From positions 558,001 through 622,000 of the forward strand of contig NZ_JADJNP010000004.1 of the NCBI RefSeq assembly GCF_016714275.1: a stretch of DNA of 64,000 nt. Reading direction: 5' to 3'. The notes under the pieces were generated by a model, which was not told the origin of the DNA, did no database searches, and was given only the letters and a program-made list of their open reading frames with translations. This document shows positions 33,185-43,423 of this stretch, one piece after another; the first letter of the stretch is position 1; each line of letters opens with the position of its first letter. The stretch is from Tessaracoccus sp. GTDB taxonomy: Bacteria; Actinomycetota; Actinomycetes; Propionibacteriales; Propionibacteriaceae. Both the position numbers and the translations under genes were made by a program.

Positions 33185-34026
33185 GCGCAGCAGAAACCCC
33201 GCGCCGCAGGCCCCGCGGAGCCAACCCCCTCGTCTACTTCGTCGCGCTCGTCGCCGCGGCACTCTCGCTGGGCCCCGTGCTCTACGCAGTGCTCGGCGGG
33301 TTCCGCAGCAACGCGCAGTTGGCCGACCGGCCAGCGGCGTTGCCCGACCCGTGGGTGTGGACCAACTACGTGAACGTGCTCACGAACTCCCGGTTCTGGA
33401 CCTACGCGCTCAACTCCGTCGTTGTCGCCCTTCTGACGACGGGGCTCGCCGTCCTCTTGGGGCTCATGGCCGCCTACCCGCTGTCGCGCTACCACTTCCG
33501 GTTCCGCGAGGCGCTCTACATGGTGTTCGTGCTCGGCCTGCTTTTCCCCGCGACGGTCGCGGTGATCCCCCTGTTCATCATCGTCTCCAAGGACCTCCAG
33601 ATGAGCAACACCTGGTGGGGCGTCGCGCTACCGCAGGCGGCGTTCGCGCTGCCCATCACCATCGTCATCCTGCGCCCCTTCCTGCAAGCGATCCCGAACG
33701 AGATCGACGAGGCGGCCCAGATCGACGGCGCGAGCAGGCTGCGGATCTTCTCGACGATGATCCTGCCGCTGTCGGCCCCCGGCCTCGTGACCGTGGGCGT
33801 GCTGGCGTTCGTCGGATCCTGGAACGCCTACCTGCTGCCGCTGCTCCTGCTCCACGGCGACATGCGAACCCTCCCGCTGGGCGTCGCGGACTACTCGACG
33901 GAGCACGCCTCCGACACAGCGGGCGTCTTCGCGTTCACCAGCCTTTCCATGATCCCCGCGATGATCTTCTTCCTCACCATGCAGCGCAAGATCGTCGGCG
34001 GCCTCTCCGGGGCCGTCAAGGGCTGA
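33181..34026 (+). CDS. Sugar ABC transporter permease 2 (MalG/UgpE type)
   Basis: A 281-residue permease of normal length with the EAA loop NEIDEAAQIDGASRLRIFSTMILP and the C-terminal KIVGGLSGAVKG ending. It couples by a four-base overlap to the first permease, and the GH3 gene follows after 20 bases. Confidence 0.92.
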   Translation: MSAAETPRRRPRGANPLVYFVALVAAALSLGPVLYAVLGGFRSNAQLADRPAALPDPWVWTNYVNVLTNSRFWTYALNSVVVALLTTGLAVLLGLMAAYPLSRYHFRFREALYMVFVLGLLFPATVAVIPLFIIVSKDLQMSNTWWGVALPQAAFALPITIVILRPFLQAIPNEIDEAAQIDGASRLRIFSTMILPLSAPGLVTVGVLAFVGSWNAYLLPLLLLHGDMRTLPLGVADYSTEHASDTAGVFAFTSLSMIPAMIFFLTMQRKIVGGLSGAVKG

Positions 34027-34046
34027 CCGATCCCAAGGACCCTCTC

Positions 34047-36353
34047 ATGACAACCTGGCACGACACCTCGCTCACCCCCCAGGCCCGGGCCGCGGCGCTC
34101 GTTGCCGAGCTGACGCTGGCCGAGAAGGCCGCGCAGCTCGGCTCCTTCTGGAACCGGCCCCGCCCCGAGGCCACCCCCGACGACGGGGAGCACCACGACG
34201 TCGCGCCCATGGAGCACGCGATGGCGAGCACCGGCTGGGAGGAGGCCCATCGCGACGGGCTCGGCCAGTTGACGCGCGTCTTCGGAACCGGCCCCGTCAG
34301 CGTCGCCGAGGGTCGGGCCGAACTACGTGTTCGCCAGGCGGAGGTGCGGGCGGCATCCCGGTTCGGCATCCCCGCGCTCGCCCACGAGGAGTGCCTCACC
34401 GGCATCACGACGCACGGCGCCACCGTCTACCCGGCAGCCATCGCCTGGGGTGCCACCTGGCGCCCGGAGCGGGTCTTCGAGATGGCCGCGGCGATCGGCG
34501 CCGACCTCCGTGCCGTCGGCGTGCACCAAGGGCTCTCGCCGCTGCTCGACGTCGTGCGCGACTACCGCTGGGGCCGCGTCGAGGAGACCTGCGGCGAGGA
34601 CCCGTACCTCGTGGGGACGCTCGGCACCGCCTACGTGCAGGGGCTCCAGTCCGGGGGCGTGCACGCGACATGCAAGCACTTCGTCGGCTATCCCGCCTCG
34701 CGCGCAGGGCGCAACCACGCGCCCATCTCGATGGGCGTCCGCGAGCTGGAGGACATCATGCTGCCGCCGTTCGAGATGGCGGTGCGCGGCGGGGCGAAGG
34801 CCGTGATGAACTCCTACTGCGACATCGACGGCGTCCCCACCGTCGCGGACCGGCGGCTGCTCACCGAAGTGCTGCGTGACCGCTGGGGGTTCGACGGCGT
34901 CGTCGTCTCCGACTACTGGGCCGTGCCGTTCCTCATCCACACGCACCGCGTCGCGCCCGACGCCGCCACCGCGGCCGCGCTCGCGCTGCGGGCCGGCCTC
35001 GATGTCGAGCTACCTGAGACCGGCCCCTTCGGACACCTCGCCGAGGCTGTTGCCCTGGGGCTCGTCGATGAGGCCGACGTCGACCGCGCCGCGCTGCGCG
35101 TCCTCACCCAGAAGGCGGAGCTCGGGCTGCTCGACCCCGACTGGCAGCCCGCGGGCGGCGGCGCCCCTGACCGCGACCTCGACTCGCCGGGCAACCGCGT
35201 CGTCGCCCGCCGCATGGCAGAGGAGTCGGTCGTCCTGCTGAACAACGACGGCGTGCTCCCGCTGGGCGCCGGGCTGGGCAGGGTGGCCGTCGTCGGCCCC
35301 GTATGGGAGGACGTGCGCTCGTTCATGGGCTGCTACTCGTTCCCCAACCACGTGATGTCGAACCTCCCCGGCAGGCAGACCGGCCTCAACATCCGCACGC
35401 TGCCCGAGGCGCTCGAGACCCTCGACGGCGAGGTCGTCTTCGCGCCTGGCTGCGGGTTCGTCGATGGCACGGACGCGCAACTCGACGAGGCCGTCGCGCT
35501 CGCCAGCGCCAGCGACGTGGCCGTCCTGACGGTCGGCGACATCGCCGGGCTGTTCGGGATCGGCACCTCGGGGGAGGGGTGCGACGTCGTCGATCTCGCG
35601 CTTCCCGGCCGTCAGGGTGAGCTGGTCGATCGCGTGCTGGACACGGGAACCCCGACCGTCCTGCTGCTGGTGACGGGGCGCCCCTACGCGTTGGGCGAGT
35701 ACGCCGGCCGCGCCGCCGCCGTCGTCCAGTCGTTCATGCCGGGCGTCGAGGGTGCCGACGCCATCGCGGCGGTCCTCACGGGCGCGGTCAACCCGTCGGG
35801 CCGGCTGCCGATCGCCATCCCTGCGCTGCGCGGCGGACAGCCCGGCACCTACCTCGCCCCGACCCTCGGATGGGTCTCCGACGGCATCTCCAACCTCGAC
35901 CCCCGCCCGCTTTTCCCCTTCGGGGCAGGCGAGTCATATACGTCGTTCGCGCTGACCGACCCCGTGGTCTCCGCAGAGGAGATCCCCGTCGACGGCGCGG
36001 TCGAGTACGCGGTGACGGTGACCAACACCGGCGGCCGCGACGGGGCCGAGGTGGTGCAGCTGTACCTGGAGGATCCTTGGGCCGAGGTGGTGCGCCCCCT
36101 GAAGCAGTTGATCGGGTTCGCGAAGGTCGACCTCGCGGCCGGCGAGTCGCGCCGGGTCACGTTCGAGGTCCATGCCGATCGTTCCTCGTTCACCGGGGTG
36201 GACGGACGCCGCATCGTCGAGCCGGGAGAGATCCTGCTCTCGGCAGGCCACTCCTCGGAGGAAAGGCTGCCGGGCCTAGCCGTGAACCTGGTCGGCGAGC
36301 GCCGCCTCGTCGCCGAGGGCCGCGTCCTGACGACCCCGGCGTGGGTCGGCTGA
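34047..36353 (+). CDS. GH3 beta-glycosidase (beta-glucosidase/beta-xylosidase type)
   Basis: A 768-residue cytoplasmic enzyme with the three GH3 parts: a barrel with the nucleophile Asp289 in GVVVSDYWAV and the substrate-binding KHFVGYPASRAGRNHAP, a sandwich domain (about 400-620) with VLTVGDIAGLFGIGTSGEGCD, and a C-terminal fibronectin-like domain (GRDGAEVVQLYLEDPWAEVVRP). AAGGA precedes the ATG. It would split the imported oligosaccharide. Glucosidase and xylosidase activities cannot be told apart from sequence alone. Confidence 0.92.
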   Translation: MTTWHDTSLTPQARAAALVAELTLAEKAAQLGSFWNRPRPEATPDDGEHHDVAPMEHAMASTGWEEAHRDGLGQLTRVFGTGPVSVAEGRAELRVRQAEVRAASRFGIPALAHEECLTGITTHGATVYPAAIAWGATWRPERVFEMAAAIGADLRAVGVHQGLSPLLDVVRDYRWGRVEETCGEDPYLVGTLGTAYVQGLQSGGVHATCKHFVGYPASRAGRNHAPISMGVRELEDIMLPPFEMAVRGGAKAVMNSYCDIDGVPTVADRRLLTEVLRDRWGFDGVVVSDYWAVPFLIHTHRVAPDAATAAALALRAGLDVELPETGPFGHLAEAVALGLVDEADVDRAALRVLTQKAELGLLDPDWQPAGGGAPDRDLDSPGNRVVARRMAEESVVLLNNDGVLPLGAGLGRVAVVGPVWEDVRSFMGCYSFPNHVMSNLPGRQTGLNIRTLPEALETLDGEVVFAPGCGFVDGTDAQLDEAVALASASDVAVLTVGDIAGLFGIGTSGEGCDVVDLALPGRQGELVDRVLDTGTPTVLLLVTGRPYALGEYAGRAAAVVQSFMPGVEGADAIAAVLTGAVNPSGRLPIAIPALRGGQPGTYLAPTLGWVSDGISNLDPRPLFPFGAGESYTSFALTDPVVSAEEIPVDGAVEYAVTVTNTGGRDGAEVVQLYLEDPWAEVVRPLKQLIGFAKVDLAAGESRRVTFEVHADRSSFTGVDGRRIVEPGEILLSAGHSSEERLPGLAVNLVGERRLVAEGRVLTTPAWVG

Positions 36354-36372
36354 ACCGTGGCTACTCGGCCTG

Positions 36373-36450
36373 CATGGAGTTTTGGCGCATGCCTCAGGCT
36401 TCTGCGCCGTATAGGGCACAGGGAGGGCATCCGTGCGCCAAAACTCCATG
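36373..36450. terminator. 17-bp hairpin between convergent genes
   Basis: CATGGAGTTTTGGCGCA (36373-36389) pairs perfectly with its complement at 36434-36450, with further TGCC/GGCA pairing inside. It lies between the end of the GH3 gene and the end of the DUF3151 gene, so it probably ends transcription from both sides. The loop contains CGTATAG, also found in the hairpins after pstB and typA. Confidence 0.65.
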
Positions 36451-36464
36451 ACGCGCGAGAAGTC

Positions 36465-36896
36465 TCAGGAGGAGAGCGCCTGGAAAGCCTCTTCTGAGGA
36501 GTTGCGGAGGAACTGGGCGCAGCGCTCCTGCTCCTCGGCCTCGCCGATCCGGCCCGCGGCGACGCTCAGCGCCCACAGGGCGCGGAGGAATCCGCGGTTG
36601 GGTTCATGGCTCCACGGGATCTGGCCGCTGCCCTTCCAGCCGTTGCGTCGCAGCGTATCGAGGCCCCGGTGGTAGCCGGTGCGCGCGTAGGCGTAGGCGG
36701 CGACGGCGTTGCCGACCCCCTCCTCCGTCAGGCAGGTCTCCGCGAGCAACGCCCAGCAGAGTGACGACGTCGGATGTGCCGCCACGACGTTGAGGAAGTT
36801 CTCTCGGCCCCGCTCGGCGATCGCGGTCAGGGCAGGATCCTCAGGCAGGTGCACGACGACGTCGGAAGCCAGGAGGTTGGGGTGCGTCTCGCTCAT
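36465..36896 (-). CDS. DUF3151 family protein
   Basis: A 143-residue soluble protein, mostly helical, with LCWALLAE and AVAAYAYARTGYHRGLDTLRRNGWKGSG, the core of the actinobacterial DUF3151 family, which is of unknown function. TAGGCT lies seven bases before the ATG, so the message is probably leaderless. It stands between two hairpins and looks like a single-gene unit. Confidence 0.85.
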   Translation of the reverse strand: MSETHPNLLASDVVVHLPEDPALTAIAERGRENFLNVVAAHPTSSLCWALLAETCLTEEGVGNAVAAYAYARTGYHRGLDTLRRNGWKGSGQIPWSHEPNRGFLRALWALSVAAGRIGEAEEQERCAQFLRNSSEEAFQALSS

Positions 36897-36925
36897 GGCG
36901 CTCAGCCTAACGCCGCAGTGCGGGG

Positions 36926-36965
36926 CTAGTGGTCTGTCGCACCTTTAGGTGCGACGGGCCACTAG
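36926..36965. terminator. 19-bp hairpin downstream of dhaM
   Basis: CTAGTGGTCTGTCGCACCT and its partner at 36947-36965 form a 19-bp stem with two G-U pairs and a two-base loop. It begins 16 bases after the dhaM stop and is the likely terminator of dhaKLM. Confidence 0.7.
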
Positions 36966-36980
36966 GGCACGCCGACTCGT

Positions 36981-37712
36981 TCACTCGCCGAAACCCGACG
37001 AGATGAACAGGGCAAGGGCCTCGACCGCCTGCTCGGCCTCGGGGCCGGTGGCGCTGAGTCGCAGGGCGTCCCCCTTCCCGGCGTGCAACGAGGCCAGCCC
37101 GATACCGCTCTTCGCCGACACGGGGCCGACGTCGCGGCAGCGGACCTTCACGTCGGCGTCGAACTTGCGCGCCTCGGCCACGAACAACGCGGCGGGCCCG
37201 GGATGCAGGCCGTTCGCGTTGACGATCACAGCCTCAGCGAGTGCCTCTGTGTCCGGAGTTGCTTCGGGGAGGGGGGCCGGCGCCGCGGGGAGCGGCGGCT
37301 CCTCCTCCGGGACGCCGATGGCCGCCAGCTTGGGTGCCATCGCGCCCGACGCCTCGCAGGCCACGTCGTCGAGGCTGCCACCGACCGAAGCCTGGATGAC
37401 CGCGAGGATCAGGCCCTCGACGAAGGGGGCGGGCAGGATGCGGATGTCCGAGTCCGGTGCCCCATGGAGTTCGATCCCCAGCTCGGCGCTCATCAGCGCG
37501 GAGCCGAGGTCGACGAGCACGGCCACGCCGTCGCCCTTGTCCACCTCGGCCAGCGCGGCCGCAACCGCGGTCGCGTCGGTGCCGAGCCCCCCGTCGGCAC
37601 CGGCGGCCACCGCCACGGGGGGCCGGTCGACGTGCACCATCTGCATGGCGAGTTCGACGGCGGCCTCCGCGAGCGGGGCGCTGTGGGAGACGACGACGAT
37701 GCCGACGGCCAT
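36981..37712 (-). CDS. dhaM: PTS-dependent dihydroxyacetone kinase phosphotransferase subunit DhaM
   Basis: A 243-residue two-domain protein. Residues 1-130 are the EIIA-like DhaM domain with the active His10 in VVVSHSAPLAEA; residues about 160-243 are an HPr domain with His170 in GLHPGPA. It passes phosphate from PEP to DhaL-bound ADP. The EI-like domain seen in E. coli DhaM is absent. The ATG overlaps the dhaL stop by one base. Confidence 0.94.
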   Translation of the reverse strand: MAVGIVVVSHSAPLAEAAVELAMQMVHVDRPPVAVAAGADGGLGTDATAVAAALAEVDKGDGVAVLVDLGSALMSAELGIELHGAPDSDIRILPAPFVEGLILAVIQASVGGSLDDVACEASGAMAPKLAAIGVPEEEPPLPAAPAPLPEATPDTEALAEAVIVNANGLHPGPAALFVAEARKFDADVKVRCRDVGPVSAKSGIGLASLHAGKGDALRLSATGPEAEQAVEALALFISSGFGE

Positions 37713-38343
37713 CAGGCCGCGACCACTTCGGCCAGCGCGTCCAGCAGCATGGTGGCCGACGCCGCCCCCGGGTCGAGGTGCCCGGCGGAGCGTTCGCCCA
37801 AGTAGCTCGCACGACCCTTGCGGGCTACGAGCGGGATGGTGGCGTCGCGGCCGATGACGGCGGCGTCGCGGGCGGCGGCAACCGCCTCGGCCAGCGGCTT
37901 GCCGTCGGCGATCGCCGCGTCGAGCGCATCGAGCGCGGGCGCGAGGGCGTCGACCATCGTCTTGTCGCCCAGCTCCGTGCGGCCCCGGGCGACGAGCCCG
38001 TCCAGCCCGGCCCGGAGCGCCTTCGCGAACTCCTCCGGGGCCAGGGCCGTCACGCTGCCCGTCGTCATGCCCGCGCGCATCAGCAAGGTGCCATACAGCG
38101 GGCCACTCGTGCCGCCCACGGTGCTGACCAGCGTCATACCCGCCTTCTTCAGCAGAGCGTCGACGGTGTTGGCCTCGTCGAGGGTCCCCACGACAGCGGC
38201 GGTGCCGCGCGCCATGTTGGTGCCGTGGTCGGCGTCGCCGATGGCCGAGTCGAGGTCCGTCAGGTAGGACTTCTGCTCGTCGATGATCTCCGCGTAGCGG
38301 CGAAGCCAGGCCGCGAGCTGGTCGAGGGTGAGGTCTGTAGCAG

Positions 38344-38347
<4 letters not shown>
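37712..38347 (-). CDS. dhaL: Dihydroxyacetone kinase ADP-binding subunit DhaL
   Basis: A 211-residue all-helical subunit. DLDSAIGDADHGTNM supplies the three acidic residues (Asp33, Asp38, Asp40) that hold magnesium and ADP. The later GGTSGPLYG loop caps the nucleotide. Its GTG overlaps the dhaK stop by four bases. Confidence 0.95.
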
Positions 38348-39339
<992 letters not shown>

Positions 39340-39388
39340 GCTGGAGCCTCCTGCTACATCGCATTGGCCGCGCCGTGTGCGCGTTTGG

Positions 39389-39428
39389 ATCCCATTGTTC
39401 CACCGTGAGCGAACGTGCGCCATGGGAT
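39389..39428. promoter_or_regulatory. Inverted repeat in the dhaK-purA intergenic region
   Basis: ATCCCAT (39389-39395) faces ATGGGAT (39422-39428), and the nested GTTC/GAAC pair lies inside. It is 50 bases upstream of the dhaK start and may be an operator for dhaKLM. The pairing is short, so confidence is low. Confidence 0.3.
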
Positions 39429-39510
39429 GAGTGCCGCCTGTAATGGGGGTGAGGTCCCGCAGACAGGTGGCACCTCCTGCGGCGCACTGGGCACTGACGC
39501 GTCCCACGGG

Positions 39511-39555
39511 TAGAATGCCCGCGGTAATACCGCCCCAGCCATCAGGCCTGGGGCG
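39511..39555 (+). promoter_or_regulatory. purA leader with -10 box and small hairpin
   Basis: TAGAAT at 39511-39516 is a good -10 box. Downstream, CGCCCCAG (39531-39538) pairs with CTGGGGCG (39548-39555). The structured leader precedes purA by 30 bases. No known riboswitch core could be recognised. Confidence 0.35.
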
Positions 39556-39585
39556 AAAGCATGCAGTGACGAGGATGTGGACTCG

Positions 39586-40869
39586 ATGCCAAGTGTGGTC
39601 GTGGTCGGAGCCCAGTGGGGCGACGAGGGCAAGGGCAAGGCGACCGATCAGCTCGGCGACCGCGTCGACGTGTGCGTGCGCTACTCGGGTGGCAACAACG
39701 CAGGGCACACGCTGGTCGTCGGCGGCGAGAAGTTCGTGCTGCACCTGTTGCCGTCGGGCATTCTCAATCCGGAGACGACGACGGTGATCGGCAACGGCGT
39801 CGTCGTCGACCTCGACGTGCTCGCCGAGGAGCTCGAGGTGCTGCACTCCCGCGGCGTCGACGTGCCGCACCCGCTGATCTCGGCGAACGCGCACATCATC
39901 ACCGAGTACCACCGCGTGCTCGACAAGGTCACCGAGCGCTTCCTCGGCAAGCGCCGCATCGGCACCACCGGCCGCGGCGTCGGCCCCTGCTACTCGGACA
40001 AGGTCAACCGGCTGGGCATCCGCATCCAGGATCTGCTCGACGAGTCGATCCTGCGCCAGAAGGTGGAGGCGGCGCTTGAGCAGAAGAACCAGCTCCTGGT
40101 CAAGGTGTACAACCGCCGGCCGATCAACGCCGACGAGGTGGCCGACGCGCTGCTCAAGCACGCCGACACCATCCGCCCGCACGTCATCGACTCCGGCCGC
40201 TACATCAACGACGCGCTGGACGAGGGGAAGGTCGTGCTGTTCGAGGGCGCGCAGGCGCACCACCTCGACATCGACCAGGGCACCTACCCGTACGTCACGT
40301 CGTCGAACCCGACGGCGGCCGGCGCCACCACCGGCGGCGGGGTGGGCCCGACGCGGATCGACCGCACGATCGGCATCGCGAAGGCCTACACCACGCGTGT
40401 CGGCGAGGGCCCGTTCCCCACCGAGCTGAACGATCACGACGGCGAGGAACTGCGACGGATCGGCGGCGAGTTCGGCGCCACGACCGGCCGCCCGCGCCGC
40501 TGCGGCTGGTTCGACGCGCTGGTCGTCGAGCAGGCCGTGAAGATCAACGGGTTCACCGACGTCTTCCTGACGAAGCTCGACATCCTGAGCGGCTGGGAGA
40601 AGATCCCGGTCTGCGTGGCCTACGAGGTCGACGGCGTCCGTCACGACGTCATGCCGATGACGCAGTCGGACTTCCACCACGCGACCCCGGTCTACGAGTA
40701 CCTCGACGGCTGGACCGAGGACATCTCGGGCGCCCGCGCGTTCGACGACCTGCCGCCCACCTGCCAGGCCTACGTCAAGCGCCTGGAGGAGCTGATCGGC
40801 TGCCGGATCAGCGGCATCGGCGTCGGCCCCGGCCGGGAGCAGTCGGTGGCGATCAACGACCTGATCTGA
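39586..40869 (+). CDS. purA: Adenylosuccinate synthase
   Basis: A 427-residue enzyme that makes adenylosuccinate from IMP, aspartate and GTP. GAQWGDEGKGK is the P-loop, NAGHT and TTGRGVGPCYSDK are conserved, and GPTRIDRTIGIAKAYTTRVGEGPFP contains the aspartate loop. The ATG at 39586 matches the family start; a GTG three codons earlier is less likely. Its last 17 bases overlap the end of the PEP-utilizing enzyme gene on the other strand. Confidence 0.97.
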   Translation: MPSVVVVGAQWGDEGKGKATDQLGDRVDVCVRYSGGNNAGHTLVVGGEKFVLHLLPSGILNPETTTVIGNGVVVDLDVLAEELEVLHSRGVDVPHPLISANAHIITEYHRVLDKVTERFLGKRRIGTTGRGVGPCYSDKVNRLGIRIQDLLDESILRQKVEAALEQKNQLLVKVYNRRPINADEVADALLKHADTIRPHVIDSGRYINDALDEGKVVLFEGAQAHHLDIDQGTYPYVTSSNPTAAGATTGGGVGPTRIDRTIGIAKAYTTRVGEGPFPTELNDHDGEELRRIGGEFGATTGRPRRCGWFDALVVEQAVKINGFTDVFLTKLDILSGWEKIPVCVAYEVDGVRHDVMPMTQSDFHHATPVYEYLDGWTEDISGARAFDDLPPTCQAYVKRLEELIGCRISGIGVGPGREQSVAINDLI

Positions 40870-43423
40870 GGATCCTCACCTCGCCGGCCGCGCCGTCCAC
40901 GAGCACGCGGTCGCCGGTGCGGAGTTGCGTCGTCGCGTTCCCGCAGCCGACGACGGCGGGAATCCCCAACTCGCGCGCGACGATGGCCGCGTGGCTGAGC
41001 GGGGCGCCCAAATTGGTGACGATTGCGCCCGCGCGGGGGAAGAGCGGGGTCCAGCCGATGTTGGTCAGGCGCGTCACGAGGATCTCGCCTGGGAGGAGTT
41101 GATCGGCGTCCTCGAAGCGATCGAGTCGGCGGACCACCCCCTCCACCCGGCCGAGGGCGCCCGGATGCCCGACGATCACGCCGTCGGACGGCGGCGCCGG
41201 TGGCGTCTGCTCGCGGCCGGCGACGAAGACGTCCGTACGTCGGTCCGGATCGGCCGCCCAGGCGAACGGGTCGAAGGGGCCGCAGACGATCCCAGGCATG
41301 GGCGGCAGCTCCCGGTACCGGTACACGGTCTCTCGCCGAAGATCGAGCAACGCGAAGACGGCGTGGTCGCCGTCGAGGGCCGCGAGCAACTCCTCAATGG
41401 TGAGGAGGAACACGTCCTCACCGATGCCGAGCAGCTCGCCCGCGCGCAGCGCGAACCGGCGCGCGACGCCCATCGCCCGCACGCCCTCGGACCGGGCGCG
41501 TTCCCGCAGCGCGGCCTGGGTCGCGGCCTTCTCGAGCCGGCGACGGAAGCGCCTCGCGAGCCGGGCGTTCCGGGCGCGCACCCGGTCCATGGCGGCATCG
41601 AACGTCTCGCGCTGCCGAACGATTCTGTCCGTGAGGTCGGCTCCGTCCGCGGTGTCGGCGAGGAGGCGATCGAGCCAGGTGGGGTCCTCCGCGGGGCGGG
41701 GCCACGCGAGCTCGGTCTCGTTGACGCCGCGGTGGCCGAACCTGTCCAGGTACTCCTCTCGGGACAGCGTGCCGGCGCGCACCTGCTGCAGTCCGACGGC
41801 GGGGCCGAGGCTCTCCAGCGGCCCCGCGAGGATGGAGAGGCAGGACATCAGCACCGCGGCATCCTCGGGGCCGAGTTGCTCCCTTAGCTCTGCCTCCAGG
41901 CGGGCGGGGGAGGTGGAGCCCGCCGCGATCACCGCCCAGAAGGCGCGGATCCCGAAGCCGAAGACCTCCTCGTCCCAGGCCGCGCGCAGCGCGGCGGGCG
42001 TGTCGCAGCCGTCGATCCGCGCGTCGAGAGCCGCGCAGCGTGCCCGGCAGCCACGCAGGAACTTAGGCAGCCGTAGGCGTTCCCAGCCCATGCGCGCGAG
42101 GGTGCCGAGAAGGCGCAGCCCCGCCTCGGACCAGTCCTGCGACGTCATCGGGATCAGGGGGATCGGGACGTCGTCGGGGAGGTCGCCCCACCAGCCGGAG
42201 ATCGCGCGGTATGCCTCGCGGGGTTCCAGGTTGGCGGCCTTGCCGCGCCGTGCCGTGATCTGGACGCTGAGGTTCGCGTAGGGCCGTCCGCCGATCGAGC
42301 CCGCCATCTCCCGTCCGCGCAGTGCCATGGAGGGGCCTCCGTTGGCCTGCTGGTAGCGGCTGAGTGAGACGGTCAGCGGGGTCTGCGGCTCGGGGTTGGC
42401 CTCGCCGAGGTTGGTCGCGGACCAGAGGCTTGCCCCGGCCAGCGAGTCGTTGCGTTCGGCGCTGTGGCCCCGCCACGGGTTCATGGTGGTGACCGGGCGA
42501 GCCTGCACGACCCAGAGCTGATCGCCGGAGATCGCCCACTCGATGTCCTGCGCGGTGCCGCCGAAGACGTTCTCGATCGTGTGGGCTTCGCGGTGCATCC
42601 GGGCCGCGAAGGGGGCCAGCGCGGCAGGGCCGTCGTACGCCCCAGATGGGCGCACGAGGGTGAACCCCTCCCCGGTTGCGTCGCCGGAGACCAGCGACTC
42701 GCCGAGGCCCTCGACCATGCTCCCGGTCATGGTGCCGAGGTCGCCGGTCGGCGGATCGACGGTGAAGAGCACGCCGGCGAGGTCGGCGTCGACCATGGCC
42801 TGGACGACCACCGCGAGGTCGCCCACCTCGGTGCCCGTTGCCGCCCCGTATCCGGCGACGCGCGCCGCGTCGCGGGAGCGTCGCACCTGCGCGACGGCGT
42901 CGTTCACGTCCTTGGCCGCGACGTTCAGCACCGACTCGTAGGCGCCGGCGAAGGAAGCGGCGGAGGAGTCCTCCGCCAGCGCGGAGGACCGCACGGCGAA
43001 GCGTTGGCCGCTCGGGAAGCGGGCGATCTCCACGGAGAGGGCCGCGGCCGCATCCGAGGTCAGCTGTTCGCCGTCGAAGCCGCGGGGGAGGACGACAACT
43101 CCTCGGGGGACGGGCAGTCCCGCGCGCGTCAACCGCGCCAGGGCCTGTGCCTTCCCTCCCGCGCCGCCCTCCCCCACGGGCAGGGCGTCCAGCCGGTAGA
43201 CGGGGCGGCCGCGGGGCGCGAAGCCGAGCCGCAGCAGTCGATCGGCGATCGCGCGGCCGGCGACACGGCCGACGAACCAGCCGACGGTACCGCCGACGAC
43301 GGCCAGCGGGATCCCCCATGCCGCCCACCCCGTGAGCCACGCCGTGCTTGCGCCGCACAGCGCGGCGACGACGTTGGCCGCGATCGACGTCAGCCGGCTG
43401 GCGCCTCGGTCAGTCAGCAGCAC
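40853..43423 (-). CDS. Membrane-anchored PEP-synthase/rifampin-phosphotransferase-like enzyme
   Basis: An 856-residue protein. Residues of about 10-65 form two membrane helices, unusual for the family. Next comes an ATP-grasp domain like PEP synthase (GGAGGKAQALARLTRAGLPVPRG ... AVRSSALAEDSSAASFAGAYESVLNV), then a large middle domain (about 370-740) like the substrate domain of rifampin phosphotransferases, and a C-terminal swivelling domain with the phosphate-carrying His811 in PLSHAAIVARELGIPAVVG. It probably transfers a phosphate from ATP to an unknown acceptor. The GTG start lies within the end of the AbrB-type gene (14-base overlap), which couples the two. Confidence 0.75.
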   Translation of the reverse strand: MLLTDRGASRLTSIAANVVAALCGASTAWLTGWAAWGIPLAVVGGTVGWFVGRVAGRAIADRLLRLGFAPRGRPVYRLDALPVGEGGAGGKAQALARLTRAGLPVPRGVVVLPRGFDGEQLTSDAAAALSVEIARFPSGQRFAVRSSALAEDSSAASFAGAYESVLNVAAKDVNDAVAQVRRSRDAARVAGYGAATGTEVGDLAVVVQAMVDADLAGVLFTVDPPTGDLGTMTGSMVEGLGESLVSGDATGEGFTLVRPSGAYDGPAALAPFAARMHREAHTIENVFGGTAQDIEWAISGDQLWVVQARPVTTMNPWRGHSAERNDSLAGASLWSATNLGEANPEPQTPLTVSLSRYQQANGGPSMALRGREMAGSIGGRPYANLSVQITARRGKAANLEPREAYRAISGWWGDLPDDVPIPLIPMTSQDWSEAGLRLLGTLARMGWERLRLPKFLRGCRARCAALDARIDGCDTPAALRAAWDEEVFGFGIRAFWAVIAAGSTSPARLEAELREQLGPEDAAVLMSCLSILAGPLESLGPAVGLQQVRAGTLSREEYLDRFGHRGVNETELAWPRPAEDPTWLDRLLADTADGADLTDRIVRQRETFDAAMDRVRARNARLARRFRRRLEKAATQAALRERARSEGVRAMGVARRFALRAGELLGIGEDVFLLTIEELLAALDGDHAVFALLDLRRETVYRYRELPPMPGIVCGPFDPFAWAADPDRRTDVFVAGREQTPPAPPSDGVIVGHPGALGRVEGVVRRLDRFEDADQLLPGEILVTRLTNIGWTPLFPRAGAIVTNLGAPLSHAAIVARELGIPAVVGCGNATTQLRTGDRVLVDGAAGEVRILRSGR

